A stretch of 64,000 bases of DNA from Kappaphycus alvarezii (GCA_002205965.3 NADL03000465.1:124001-188000); one strand, 5' to 3'. Shown: positions 20,832 through 30,054, counted from the first letter of the stretch. Notes: generated by a model from the sequence alone, not told the origin. Numbers and translations: made by a program.

Positions 20832-22329
20832 TCTTTGGCGCAGATATTTTGCCACCGGCATCTACAGGCCTATAGTTTACTGTAATAACTCTCCTTGTCC
20901 AAATTTGCTTATAGTTCGTGTCCTTCCTCGTCCTCCCTGAACCTCGCTTATAATTACCGCGGTCTTCTCCAAATTTACTTCCTTTTTATCTAGATATTTT
21001 TATACTGTATCTACCCTTCTGAATCGACCCCGATTCAAGTTCTTTTTCCCTTTTAGCTTACTTTCTCCTCCAAATTCGCTTTTTTGAGAAAAAGGGCGCA
21101 AATGCACTACTACAAAAGTCCCTTGCAGATTTATTTTACCTATTTGTAATCTATAGAACCTGCCCCGGGAGCCTATTTAAACCATTTCATTCCAAGTTTT
21201 AAACATTTCCGATCATTTTGCTCAACACTCCTCTCCCCCTACACACACCGCTCACCCCTTTTCAAGAAGTATGACATTAAATCGCCCCTCTGTCCCTATC
21301 TCCAAAAACCGCCCTTCCCGTCCCATCAATGGCCTTCGTCTCGCCGCCTACGGGCCAACCGATGCCGACGACTACATCCGGCGGCAAAAAAAGGAGCAAA
21401 TCATCGCGTTCGTTTCTCGCCTCTTCATAGAAGAAGAAGCGAGGGAGGTAAGTGAGGATGAGACTGAGAAAGTCGAGGAAGAGAGCAGGGAGTCCTTCGA
21501 GGAATGGTTAGCCCCTGAGCTAGTGTAAGAGGCTCAGGAGAAGGATGGGGAGGAAGAAAGGAAGAGGAGGATGGCGAAGAGGAAGAAGAGGAAGAGGAGA
21601 GGAAGAAGAGGAGGTGGAGGAAGAGAAGGAGGAGGATGGGGAAGAGGAGGAGGAGGAGGAGGGAACAGGGGGCATGGAAAGTGTTGGACTGGTGGGGCCT
21701 GGAATGGAGAGTATGGATCAAGTTGTGCCCACGATGGAACCGGATGGAGATATGTTTAGTAGTCTAGATATCTCCCAGGGGTATATAGAGAGCTGTGAGC
21801 CATTCGCAGATATTTGTGGGGACTGCTTGGACAGCATGGATATTTTTGAGGAGTTGTTTGGATCTGATTTAGAGAATGGGAAATAAGAGGACCTCATTTA
21901 TTGTTATTTTCTTAAGCATCTTTTGTTTAGAGTATGTCATCCACACAAATTGTTTCTGTGCATTTCCTGGTACTTTCTGTAGTTTTGGTCGGACTTTAGG
22001 GGTAGCCAAAAGTCTATATAAGCTGATTTAACTGCTTGCTCATGGAGAGGTCAAGCAAATTGGCAGACAACTTCAAGCCCAGTCCCAAATAGCTAGGAAG
22101 TTGAGAGTCAACTTCAGACCAAAGAAGCATTTATTTTACGCTAGTCACTAAGCATAAGTGGTAGACCCTGCCCCTTCCATACTTCCTTGTAGCCCATTCA
22201 ACTGTCTTCCCTATCCACTCCTTCCTGTTGGTTCAACTATACCACGGTAGCACTTTTGTCGCTTGCAACACCTCCTTCTTGGGGTAATTGGTTCTCAGGA
22301 TCTCTTCTCTTACTGATTTATCCCTGACA
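20832..22329 (+). mobile_element. LTR-b copy 2, inserted in CDC20 relic 2
   Basis: About 1,498 bp between GTCTC (20827-20831) and GTCTA (22330-22334), a near-perfect 5-bp duplication of the CDC20 sequence GTCTC. Relic 1 supplies the uninterrupted site. It ends CCCTGACA. The first bases read TCTTTGG rather than TG, so the left edge may be mutated or a few bases off. The 3' 340 bp match the LTR-a and LTR-b R-U5, with TCTATATAAGC near 22012. Confidence 0.8.
21271..21886 (+). pseudogene. LTR-b acidic-protein gene, copy 2
   Basis: Clearest copy. N-terminal part: NRPSRPINGLRLAAYGP, then DDYIRRQKKEQIIAFVSRLF and EEEAREVSEDE. A TAC-to-TAA stop follows PELV at 21526. After a GA-rich run in which the frame changes (21530-21600), the acidic stretch and C-terminal signature read through: EGTGGMESVGLVGPG, VVPTMEPDGDMFSSLDIS, then ADICGDCLDSMDIFEELFG and DLENGK to the stop at 21884. 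Predicted full product about 200 residues, strongly acidic in the middle. Function unknown. The CxxC-like pair in ICGDC is shared with older copies. Confidence 0.7.
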
Positions 22330-23275
22330 GTCTAATCGGCAGGACCTGAGACAACTGTCTGTCCATCCGGGCTGAGGGCCATTGAAGTATCCTTGAGTTA
22401 TGCCCCTTGATCTCCGCCATCCTAGTCATTGACGGGTATTTCCATAGCGGTAGTTGATTCTGCGAGTAGCCGTGACCTGTCACTAGCTTTTTATCATGTG
22501 GCGACCACACGACGGCGCACACCTGAGACTCAGTATCCACAGTACTCAAATAGGTCCCGCTGACAGTGTTCCAGAACTCCAGCCGCCTGTCCACGGTTCC
22601 ACCACCCGTAGTCAGCAGATTGTATTGCCAGGGGCACCACGCCAATGCTTTAACAGTGGCCGAGTGATGATCAAAACGATGCGTGGGTGTCCACCCCGGG
22701 CCTGTGTTTTGGTTCTCCCAGACGCATACCAAATCGTCATTGCCTCCTGATGCCAACTGGCTGCCATTCGGGCTCCACTTCAAACCACATACTTCCTGCT
22801 CGTGGCCGGTCAGTGTCGCGACGTGATGCTGACGTGCGCGGACATCATGGTTGTGGATGCTTGCATCCCGGGAACCCGAACTGAGCAGGTGTCCATTCCA
22901 GGCCAGCGACTCGACACGTCCCGAATGGGAGCGCATGCGCCGTAGACACGTTGACTTCCGAACGTCTCAGATCTGGACCTCACTTCTATTTGTACCGACT
23001 GCAATATAATCACTATCAGGCATCCAGGACACTGATGTGATACAGTCTCCGTAGTCTGAGGTCTCACAGAGTTGGTCGATGGTCCCAGTGTCAGCATTCC
23101 ACAAGTAGACACTTTCAGCAAGAACCACAGATAGCATATTGTTGCAACCCCAGTCCAGGAGATTGAGGTAGAAATCCTCCATGAGGGTCGGGGCGTCGAG
23201 GATCTTCTCTGCTTGCTGCGGGATGTAACGGGACCTGCCCGAAGCATCGCACGACGACAGAAGTTCTGATCATGA

Positions 23276-23991
23276 TGATGTGCGCAAAATGGCACACGAA
23301 AAAATAGATGAGGACCATAATTGTATACAGTATCGGAATTGGGAAGATATTTTTACAGTTTTTGAATTTGCAAGATATTTTTAATTTGGGTGAGTGTGGC
23401 AAATTCGTCGGTTGATTTTTTCATTTTAGGACACGCTGTCATAGTAGATGTCAGTACAGTTCCAGGTTGTGGGTGATACTACAAGTAGCTCTGAAAGGTC
23501 TATATAATGGCCACATCAATTCCCACCCCTGGCCGATGGGTGGCTGGCATGGGTATGGCACCTAGATATTTACCTTGAGGAAATATCTTCTAATAGTCTC
23601 TCTGGTTCACACGATTACCGTGAATACATTTTATGGTTATTAGTATGTTTGTTGAGACTTTTGGGGTAGCCAAAAGTCTATATAAGCCGAGTAAACTGCT
23701 TCCTTTAGTGGAGGTGAAGCAAGTTGGCAGACAACTTCAAGCCAAGTCCCGAGTAGTAGGAAGTTGAGAGTCAACTTCAGACCCAAGAAAACTTTTTCTT
23801 ACGCTAGTCGCAGAGCGTCAGTGGTAGACCCTGCCCCTTTTATACTTGCTTGTAGCTTCCTCAACTCTCTTCTATATACACTCCCTTTTGTTCGTTCAAC
23901 AATACCACGGTAGCACTTTTGTCGCTCGCAACACCTCCTTCTCAGGGTAATTGGTTCTGAGGATCTCTTCCCCGCCGATTTACCCCTATCA
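23276..23991 (+). repeat. LTR-a, 5' LTR of gypsy-1
   Basis: Starts TGATGTGCGC and ends CCCCTATCA. TCTATATAAGC at 23678-23688 is a good TATA box, placing the R start some 25-35 bases downstream. That is about where similarity to LTR-c begins (GCAAGTTGGCAGAC). Similarity to LTR-b starts slightly earlier, at the GGGTAGCCAAAAGTC phrase. Confidence 0.92.
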
Positions 23992-23993
23992 TT

Positions 23994-24012
23994 TGGTACT
24001 CTTGTGGAGGGG
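23994..24012 (+). promoter_or_regulatory. Gypsy-1 primer-binding site
   Basis: TGGTACTCTTGTGGAGGG begins two bases after the LTR and starts with TGG, the complement of a tRNA CCA end. The old relative gypsy-2 keeps a version at 52601 (TGGGTACTCTTGAGGAGGG). The tRNA species is not identified. Confidence 0.65.
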
Positions 24013-24078
24013 GTTGCACCCGAGGTATTCGAGTTGAGCAGTAGTAAGGAACACTTCGGGGGATTTCTTTTCGTAATC

Positions 24079-24987
24079 ATGGATCTCAATGCTGCTCGTA
24101 TAACGTTCACAGGGGGCAAGACTGAAGACGTTGAGGAGTTTCTTTACACATATGTCAACGTTGTGATGCGAGAGAAGGGCGATGAAGAGAAGGCCGCAAG
24201 TATCTTCGCCTATCTTCATGGTGACGCAAAGCACAAATATAAGTCCAAGTTTATCGACGGGTGGTCTCTTAACGGGAATGGGCGTAACTTCGGTGAGGTA
24301 TGTGAGTGGCTTGTGAAAGAGTATGCTAAGGAGGTAGAACCAGATGAGATGATTCGTACCGCCATAGAGGCCCGGCTCAACTTCGACGATTTGTTAAGCT
24401 CATTGGTGTACTTGTGTGATCTTTATGAAAAGGCTGGGTTCAACGCCCAAGCCAAGTACGGAATGCTGCGTAAGGCGGCTATGGGGGATAAGCGGCTCTC
24501 CGATTTCCTCCTCATCAAGGGCCCTCACACTTTTGATGAACTGAAGGGTACCATAGTAGAATTTGTCAAAAATTCGGAGACGTTTCAGTCACTGAGTGAG
24601 GTACCGAGGGAAACCCGCACATCGATGTCTATCGTACATCCTGAAAAGAATTATCAAAGGCCGGCTACTAGTGCAGCGGCATTAGAATCTGTCAGGAGCG
24701 ATGTCAAAAACTTGGAAGAAAGGTTGGAAACCCGATTCGATAATCGACTTGACATGATAACCTCGCAGTTGGAAAGCCTTACTCTTACCATTAAGAAGAA
24801 CCAGTCTGGGGCCCCTAAGGCCGCAGAAGTCTGTTCTTACTGTCACAAGCCTGGACACTTTGCAAACAGGTGTCCTGATAATCCACATAGAAACACTCGT
24901 TGTGCAAAGTGCGGTCGATATGGGCATCATGAAAGTAACTGCTGGTCTAAAGACAACAGAAGAGCAAATTTATCGGAAGCGGAGTGA
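24079..24987 (+). CDS. Gypsy-1 Gag with two zinc knuckles
   Basis: 302 residues from ATG 24079. The frame is open further upstream to the PBS but has no ATG there. Gag forms the particle and binds the genomic RNA. The first 200 residues are the capsid-like part (GDEEKAASIFAYLHGDAKHK, then WLVKEYAKEVEPDEMIRTAI, typical of Ty3/gypsy gag). A Lys/Arg-rich linker follows, then two CX2CX4HX4C knuckles near residues 252-265 (CSYCHKPGHFANRC) and 275-288 (CAKCGRYGHHESNC). Intact. The 3' end overlaps the protease frame by about 128 bases in the +1 frame, compatible with a frameshifted Gag-Pol. Confidence 0.9.
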   Translation: MDLNAARITFTGGKTEDVEEFLYTYVNVVMREKGDEEKAASIFAYLHGDAKHKYKSKFIDGWSLNGNGRNFGEVCEWLVKEYAKEVEPDEMIRTAIEARLNFDDLLSSLVYLCDLYEKAGFNAQAKYGMLRKAAMGDKRLSDFLLIKGPHTFDELKGTIVEFVKNSETFQSLSEVPRETRTSMSIVHPEKNYQRPATSAAALESVRSDVKNLEERLETRFDNRLDMITSQLESLTLTIKKNQSGAPKAAEVCSYCHKPGHFANRCPDNPHRNTRCAKCGRYGHHESNCWSKDNRRANLSEAE

Positions 24988-25954
24988 GTCAGGACCAGAG
25001 GTGAAAATCTTACAAAATAGAAGGGATCAAAGGTTGACGGATGCCGGTAACGTATCCATCGCTGAAGAGATTAGTCAAGTCAATGTGACAAAAAGGGATG
25101 GGGAAGGGAACATTTTATCGAAGAAACCTAGGCTAGAGTATGGAATGCTGGAGCATATCCCAGCACCTGTACCTCCTCGAACCAAGAGGTCTGATCAAGT
25201 TGTTCCAGGAGTGGGAGTCACTCCGGCCAAGAAGACGAAAAAGAGTAAGAAAGTTAAGAGTATCTCTAAGGACGTACTAGAGTATGTGAAGAGGTACAAT
25301 TTGGTGGCTGAGCTTGCATCGGCCCCAACTGGGATAACGTTTGGTCAACTTTTGAGGGGCGACGCAGAGGATGCGAGAAAAGAACTCAAAAAAATTATCA
25401 GGTCTAATAAGTCCGCTAAGGGTAAGAAACTGTTTCTTCAATCGGCCTCGACAGCACCAAGACGTCTTAAGCTGGTACCAGTCAAAGTATTGGGTATGAA
25501 AACCCAAGCTCTCTTCGATTCGGGTGCTGTTCCAAACCTCATTTCAGAAACTTTGGTGACAGATCTAGGTCTCGAAATTACTCCAACGACTCGAAAAATA
25601 ACTGTAGCGGATGGAACCGTCTCAAAATGCATGGGCACTGTTGACAAGGTTTCCGTGTTCTTTGGGGACTCTAAAGTTGATGTAGACTTTCTTGTCATGC
25701 CGGATCTCCCTTTCGATGCAATCATTGGCTGCCCCACAATGGAAAGACTAGGAACATGCATTGACTTGGGCAACCAAATGGTTTCAGTTAATATTGACGG
25801 CAGAACCGTGAAGATGCCCCTGGATTTCGACAAAAGCACGCATCCTGAAGATTTAAAAGAAACGGACAGTGAAGATTTCACTTCTAGCTATGACAGCGAA
25901 GATTCGGAACCAACTAACACTTTCGGAAGTGGAAAAGGGTACCCTCGGGGGTAA
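24860..25954 (+). CDS. Gypsy-1 protease region
   Basis: Frame +1 relative to gag, open from within the zinc-knuckle segment. The useful part probably begins downstream of the overlap. A Lys-rich linker leads to a retropepsin-like domain: KVLGMKTQALFDSGAVPNLI with the DSG catalytic triad (Asp near residue 220 of the open frame), and later FDAIIGCPTMERLG, the second conserved strand (IIG). The C-terminal 50 residues are acidic. The stop overlaps the next ATG (TAATG at 25952-25956). Confidence 0.85.
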   Translation: MQTGVLIIHIETLVVQSAVDMGIMKVTAGLKTTEEQIYRKRSESGPEVKILQNRRDQRLTDAGNVSIAEEISQVNVTKRDGEGNILSKKPRLEYGMLEHIPAPVPPRTKRSDQVVPGVGVTPAKKTKKSKKVKSISKDVLEYVKRYNLVAELASAPTGITFGQLLRGDAEDARKELKKIIRSNKSAKGKKLFLQSASTAPRRLKLVPVKVLGMKTQALFDSGAVPNLISETLVTDLGLEITPTTRKITVADGTVSKCMGTVDKVSVFFGDSKVDVDFLVMPDLPFDAIIGCPTMERLGTCIDLGNQMVSVNIDGRTVKMPLDFDKSTHPEDLKETDSEDFTSSYDSEDSEPTNTFGSGKGYPRG

Positions 25955-26259
25955 TGAACATGGCATGGGACGATTATGATTCCGGGTTTGAAACAGATGA
26001 CGACTGGAATTCTAGGATAAGTTTGAAACCCGAATGTGTTTCTTTTTGCGATGATATCGAATCAAAGGACAGAATTCGGAGCATGAAAGAAGATTACCTT
26101 TGCAAAGAAAATAAGAATACGTCGAATTCCATATATGAAGATGTGAGCACGACGGAAGAGGTCCTTCAAAATATTGAGGTTGAGGATCAAGAAGAAAAAG
26201 GGCGCCAAATGGCAGAAATCCAAGGAAAAGTGCAGCACCTTCCCGCCCCGCCTCACTGA
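25954..26259 (+). CDS. Gypsy-1 acidic linker ORF between protease and RT
   Basis: 101 residues, Asp/Glu-rich (DDYDSGFETDDDW, later DVSTTEEVLQNIEVEDQEEK), no domain recognised. It starts in a TAATG stop-start overlap. It is probably part of the Pol polyprotein linking protease to RT. The downstream RT frame is open upstream of its first ATG (26271), and the change of frame falls near the A-rich run at 26190. Whether this is a mutation or a programmed shift cannot be told from one copy. Confidence 0.55.
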   Translation: MNMAWDDYDSGFETDDDWNSRISLKPECVSFCDDIESKDRIRSMKEDYLCKENKNTSNSIYEDVSTTEEVLQNIEVEDQEEKGRQMAEIQGKVQHLPAPPH

Positions 26260-26270
26260 AAATATCCGAC

Positions 26271-27938
26271 ATGTTAACATCTTCCGAAGTAATTGCATGG
26301 AGCGTTTCAGATTTAAGACAAGCAAGTGTACCGGTTACTCACTCGTTCGAACTTACCGACACTCAACCGATTTACCACAAGCCTAGACGTCAACCGCCAA
26401 AATATGACCAATTTATCTCAGAAAATGTTACAAGTATGCTGAAAAATGATATTATTCGACCAGTTTCATCCCCATGGTCGTTTCCAGTTGTGGTCGCACC
26501 AAAGAAGGATGGAAAGCTGCGTTTTTGCGTCGATTACCGACAACTGAACCAGAGAATGATACCCGATCGATTTCCGATTCCGAACATGGAGGAGATCCTC
26601 GAGGACCTGAAGGACGGGAGATATTTCACCTCAATTGACCTTTACACTGGCTATTGGCAGATTCCATTGGATGAAAAATGTAAGGAAAAAACAACCTTTA
26701 CCAGCAAAGCCGGTACGTTCAGGTTCGAAGTGATGCCTTTTGGTCTCATGAATGCACCAGCTACATTCCAAAGAATGATGAACGAGGTTTTGAAAGGACT
26801 TCCATTCGCAAGAGTCTATATCGATGATGTCGTCATATTCTCAGAAACATTGGATCAGCACATCTCGCACGTCAAGACAGTTGTGGAGAGGATATCGGAG
26901 TATAGCTTGAAAATTAAGTTGAGCAAATGCTTCTTTGCGAAAACTTCTATCCAATTACTCGGTCATATCGTCGACCAAGAGGGAATTAGAGTGGATCCAG
27001 AGAAAACGAAAAAAATAAAGTTGGCACCAAGGCCCGCTTCAAAGACGGAGGTCCGAAGCTTCTTAGGACTGGCCTCATATTACAGAAGATTTATCAAAGA
27101 TTTCGCCAAGACTGCAGCACCGTTACATGCCAGCACTACGAAGAACGGAAAATTTTACTGGAACAAGGAAATGGAAACTGCATTTCAGGAGCTTAAAGAT
27201 AAGCTATGTGTCCCCCCAGTTCTCATGTACCCAGATTTCAAGAGACCATTCGTTGTGGAGACAGATGCCTCAGAACGGTCTTTGGGTGCCGTTTTGTCCC
27301 AAAAAGATGAAAACGGAAGACTACACCCTGTTCAATTCGCAAGCCGAACTCTGAATGATGCGGAAAAGAGATACTCAGTCTGCGAGAAAGAAGCGCTAGC
27401 TGTCGTCTTCGCGCTGAAAAAGTTTCGCGTATACCTTTTATCACTCGAGAAATTTGTCTTGATAACTGATCACCAGGCACTTAAAGCATTCCAAAAGAAG
27501 GATGTACATCACCGCTTGGCCCGATGGCTCGACATTTTCGCAGAATATCGGTTTGAAATTGTGTATAGACCCGGACGCAATAATCAGCCTGCCGATTACC
27601 TATCCCGCTTGAGGGACGCACTGATTCCAAATGAAAAAGCTTCGGAGGACATCGTCGGAGTCGCCGAGTTGCAGTTGCCGAACGATAACGAGTACGAAGC
27701 TAATATTCACGGACTGATCAAATTCCTCGATGGACTAGAAATGAGAAAGGTTGATCTTGAACACCGAAATTGGGTACGCAGGAATCAAAAGGCTTTTACA
27801 TTGTGGAATGGGAAACTCTTCCGGCACACTAAAGCCGGTCCCCGACTAGTGGCCCCTTTGAAAGAAAGAATGAAGATCTTGAGGACTTTCCATGATGAGC
27901 TAGGGCATTGGGATCTCGAAACAACCAAAAATTCGTAA
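26271..27938 (+). CDS. Gypsy-1 reverse transcriptase and RNase H
   Basis: 555 residues. RT motifs in order: LRFCVDYRQLN, FTSIDLYTGYWQIPL, MPFGLMNAPATFQRMM, the catalytic YIDDVVIF (residues 183-186), LGHIVDQEGI, RSFLGLASYYRRFI. RNase H: VETDASERSLGAVLS (Asp near 332), EKEALAVVFALKKFR, LITDHQALKAF, then RPGRNNQPADYLSR. All catalytic residues are present. The frame ends at 27938, right after the integrase HxxxH half-site (HDELGH), because of an apparent single-A loss in the A-run near 27927. The old relative has one more A at that place. Confidence 0.93.
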   Translation: MLTSSEVIAWSVSDLRQASVPVTHSFELTDTQPIYHKPRRQPPKYDQFISENVTSMLKNDIIRPVSSPWSFPVVVAPKKDGKLRFCVDYRQLNQRMIPDRFPIPNMEEILEDLKDGRYFTSIDLYTGYWQIPLDEKCKEKTTFTSKAGTFRFEVMPFGLMNAPATFQRMMNEVLKGLPFARVYIDDVVIFSETLDQHISHVKTVVERISEYSLKIKLSKCFFAKTSIQLLGHIVDQEGIRVDPEKTKKIKLAPRPASKTEVRSFLGLASYYRRFIKDFAKTAAPLHASTTKNGKFYWNKEMETAFQELKDKLCVPPVLMYPDFKRPFVVETDASERSLGAVLSQKDENGRLHPVQFASRTLNDAEKRYSVCEKEALAVVFALKKFRVYLLSLEKFVLITDHQALKAFQKKDVHHRLARWLDIFAEYRFEIVYRPGRNNQPADYLSRLRDALIPNEKASEDIVGVAELQLPNDNEYEANIHGLIKFLDGLEMRKVDLEHRNWVRRNQKAFTLWNGKLFRHTKAGPRLVAPLKERMKILRTFHDELGHWDLETTKNS

Positions 27939-28879
27939 CTGAGAGATTCTGGTGGCCCGGTATCCATAAGGACGTCTATAACTTCGTGAAAAGCTGCGAC
28001 AACTGCCAAAAATTCACTCCAATACGGAAGTATAAGACAACTCTAAGTTTTCCAGTTTCCGGTCTCTTTGAAACCTTCTCAATTGACTTCGCGGGCCCGT
28101 TCAAGGAAACTTCTTCCGGAAACAAATATCTCCTTATAGGGGTGGAACATCTTACTGGATGGCCAATAGCAGTTGCAGTCGAGGAGGCAAATGCTGAGGT
28201 GGTACTGAGATTCATCGAAAAAGAAATAATTGAACCGTTTGGTCTTCCAAAAAGGATCATCTCGGATAACGCCCTTTGTTTTACTGCAACTTCACTGCTT
28301 CGTTTTTTGGAAGAGAAAGGGATTCAGCTGAAGACCGTTCTCGCATACGCTCCTATGTCCAACGGGAAAGCGGAGAGGATGGTTGGAACCATCAAACGAG
28401 CAATATCGAAAACTATGTTGGAGAATGAAATCCAGTGGGAAGATGCCTTACCAAAAGTGTTATACGGCTACCGTCGAAGAAGAGGAAGAAATGGACGCTC
28501 ACCATTCGAGCTAATGTACGGAAGGGCTCCTAGAATGTTACAGAGAGACATGGAAACAAATATTATCGATGAAGAGAGTAGGGAAGTTGAACTACTGGCC
28601 ACCGAAGGCTGGAGATCACACCGCGCGCTAACACAGACAAGAAATAAGGATGCAGAACCTGCAGTCAGAACCTTTTCAGTTGGCTCTAAAGTACTTGTAG
28701 TACATGGAAAAGCAATGCAGCAGGCTGTGAAGTGGCCGGCCTTCCAAACCAAGTACTCGAACCCTTGCATCGTCACGGAGGAAAGACACCCGCACTATCA
28801 GCTCTGTTCAAGCTCAGGGAAGAGATCAAGGAGGGCCATCCATGCACGTCGTCTGGTCCCTTACCAATCAGAGGCCTGA
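27908..28879 (+). CDS. Gypsy-1 integrase
   Basis: 323 residues in the open frame. The CX2C half of the zinc site is CDNC (residues 30-33); the HxxxH half lies in the end of the preceding frame. The core catalytic residues are Asp60 (FSIDFAGPF), Asp120 (ISDNALCF) and Glu156 (SNGKAERMVG). The last two are 35 residues apart, exactly DX35E. A C-terminal beta domain follows (GSKVLVVHGKAM). No chromodomain is evident. The ATG at 27908 is only the first in frame; the natural protein is part of Pol. Confidence 0.93.
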   Translation: MGSRNNQKFVTERFWWPGIHKDVYNFVKSCDNCQKFTPIRKYKTTLSFPVSGLFETFSIDFAGPFKETSSGNKYLLIGVEHLTGWPIAVAVEEANAEVVLRFIEKEIIEPFGLPKRIISDNALCFTATSLLRFLEEKGIQLKTVLAYAPMSNGKAERMVGTIKRAISKTMLENEIQWEDALPKVLYGYRRRRGRNGRSPFELMYGRAPRMLQRDMETNIIDEESREVELLATEGWRSHRALTQTRNKDAEPAVRTFSVGSKVLVVHGKAMQQAVKWPAFQTKYSNPCIVTEERHPHYQLCSSSGKRSRRAIHARRLVPYQSEA

Positions 28880-29411
28880 AGAATTCCTTCTCACACAGGA
28901 CTATGCGCAACCACGGGGCATACTCATCTTTAACTATAGAATGATTCCTATGGGAGGAAAAAGGGCCTGGGAATGGATCATCTCATCTCGGTACGCGGAC
29001 TACTACGAACTCCACGTAATCATCCATTTCTACATTAATATATGCCTATGTTTTCGTACGTTGAACGGACCATTGCTACCTGAAGAAGATTTCCGACTAT
29101 TAATAAGAGTTCTATTTTCATTCCAAAACGGAAGGTTCACGGAAGCAGGTCCAGAGTTTGTGGAGGTAATATATCATTACTCTATAGGAAGATATGGAAT
29201 GGTAGCTGCTGGAGACTTGTCGCAAACGTATCTGAATATTATCCGTCCAATTTACGTATTTCTCAAGAACAACCAAGACGTGCGACTGAGAGGTTACGCC
29301 TTACCCCCGATATGGAATACAGGCTGGTCCCGTATCCTCTATGGGAACCTTACGTTTCTCCGCCACAAATTGGGAACGTTGGAGGCGGCGAGGATCCTCC
29401 TGAAGCAGTGA
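28842..29411 (+). CDS. Gypsy-1 ORF3, module 1 (env position, unknown)
   Basis: 189 residues, overlapping the end of integrase by 38 bases in another frame. No match that I recognise. It opens RPEEFLLTQDYAQPRGILIF. A hydrophobic segment at residues 57-70 (LHVIIHFYINICLC) is followed by FRTLNGPLLPEEDFRLLIRV and EFVEVIYHYSIGRYGMV. The continuation of the module switches frame near 29310 to MEYRLVPYPLWEPYVSPP. Much of this is repeated in module 2 (29665-30037). Position suggests an envelope-like or accessory ORF, but no signal peptide, furin site or classic TM anchor is clear. Confidence 0.7.
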   Translation: MHVVWSLTNQRPEEFLLTQDYAQPRGILIFNYRMIPMGGKRAWEWIISSRYADYYELHVIIHFYINICLCFRTLNGPLLPEEDFRLLIRVLFSFQNGRFTEAGPEFVEVIYHYSIGRYGMVAAGDLSQTYLNIIRPIYVFLKNNQDVRLRGYALPPIWNTGWSRILYGNLTFLRHKLGTLEAARILLKQ

Positions 29412-29668
29412 TGATGACCAGAGGAGGACCTTCAGGAGACAACAACCCGCCCAGAAGAGGTTCCGGTCGTCCCCCGAGAGGACCTCGTGCAGGTCCCAGT
29501 ACGTCAGGAGCTGGTCGCGGCCATTCATCGGGACCGTCCACCACAACTTCATCTCTAGCTCTCTTCACAACCATGCACAGCATACAGTCGGAAGAAGAAG
29601 ATTATCTTTTTGGCTGCGCAATATCTCCGAGGATGCGAACGATGCGCAGGTCATTTCTTATTTCATGA
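29312..29668 (+). CDS. Gypsy-1 ORF3 linker, Gly/Pro/Arg-rich
   Basis: 118 residues in the frame that continues module 1 (MEYRLVPYPLWEPYVSPP), then a low-complexity linker (GGPSGDNNPPRRGSGRPPRG, SGAGRGHSSGPSTTTSS). The stop overlaps the ATG of the module-2 frame (ATGA at 29665-29668). The linker plausibly separates two folded modules of one protein in the ancestral element. Confidence 0.55.
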   Translation: MEYRLVPYPLWEPYVSPPQIGNVGGGEDPPEAVMMTRGGPSGDNNPPRRGSGRPPRGPRAGPSTSGAGRGHSSGPSTTTSSLALFTTMHSIQSEEEDYLFGCAISPRMRTMRRSFLIS

Positions 29669-30037
29669 TAAGCATCTGTTTATGTTTTAGGGCGCTACAT
29701 GGACCGCACTTATCTTACGAAGATTCGTTCTTGATGATGCGCGTCTTCTTTTCTTATCGACATCCATTCCTCCGGCATCTTCCAGAAGAGTTTGCATATC
29801 ACATATATTTTTTCACTCTTGGAAGATTCGGAAGAGTCACGGAAGAAGAATGTATTCAACCCCACCTCGATGTTCAAACCAATATATGAGGCTATGCTAC
29901 AAAGTGAGGTACCAGTAATGCGAACCTACTTTTTAGAGCATCATATTGGTAATCAGTTGCATCCGTACCCGTTTGAGAGACCATACATTTTATCAATAAG
30001 ACAGCGAACACTAACGGAAGCAGAAGAAGAGCAGTGA
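29665..30037 (+). CDS. Gypsy-1 ORF3, module 2 (diverged duplicate of module 1)
   Basis: Read in two frames (29665-29889, then 29792-30037). Aligned with module 1: ICLCFRALHGPHLSYEDSF against ICLCFRTLNGPLLPEEDF; EFAYHIYFFTLGRFGRV against EFVEVIYHYSIGRYGMV; HPYPFERPYILS against VPYPLWEPYVSP. This is a tandem duplication with about 40% identity by eye. Gypsy-2 keeps both modules in remnant form (57600-58200), so the two-module layout predates their divergence. Function unknown. Confidence 0.65.
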
Positions 30038-30054
30038 CGAGTCGGGACGTTCGT

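Larger units (their letters stand above)
20735..23275 (-). pseudogene. CDC20: CDC20 relic 2 (minus strand), 5' truncated
   Basis: Inverted relative to relic 1. It starts inside the coding sequence at 23275, where the gypsy-1 LTR begins, and runs to about 20735, interrupted by LTR-b copy 2. It keeps [19 protein letters not shown], the WD repeats and SGGNDDLVCVWE. A TGG-to-TGA change (QIWDV to QI-stop, near 22966) and a frame change at RILQWPSARM (near 22385) disable it. The 58-bp duplication of relic 1 is absent. The tail joins LINE-C 3' sequence near 20735. The N-terminal C-box region is missing. Confidence 0.88.

Noticed and set aside
21271..21886. Programmed frameshift in the acidic gene at the GA-rich run.
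   Set aside because: Copies 1 and 2 shift in different directions and at different places, so simple-repeat indels are the better explanation.
22310..23295. RIP-like C-to-T hypermutation in CDC20 relic 2.
   Set aside because: Differences from relic 1 include A-to-G and transversions as well as C/G transitions, with no evident dinucleotide bias by eye. A proper count is needed to say more.
28842..29411. Gypsy-1 ORF3 as a retroviral envelope.
   Set aside because: Only position supports this. There is no clear signal peptide, cleavage site or C-terminal anchor, so it is left as unknown.
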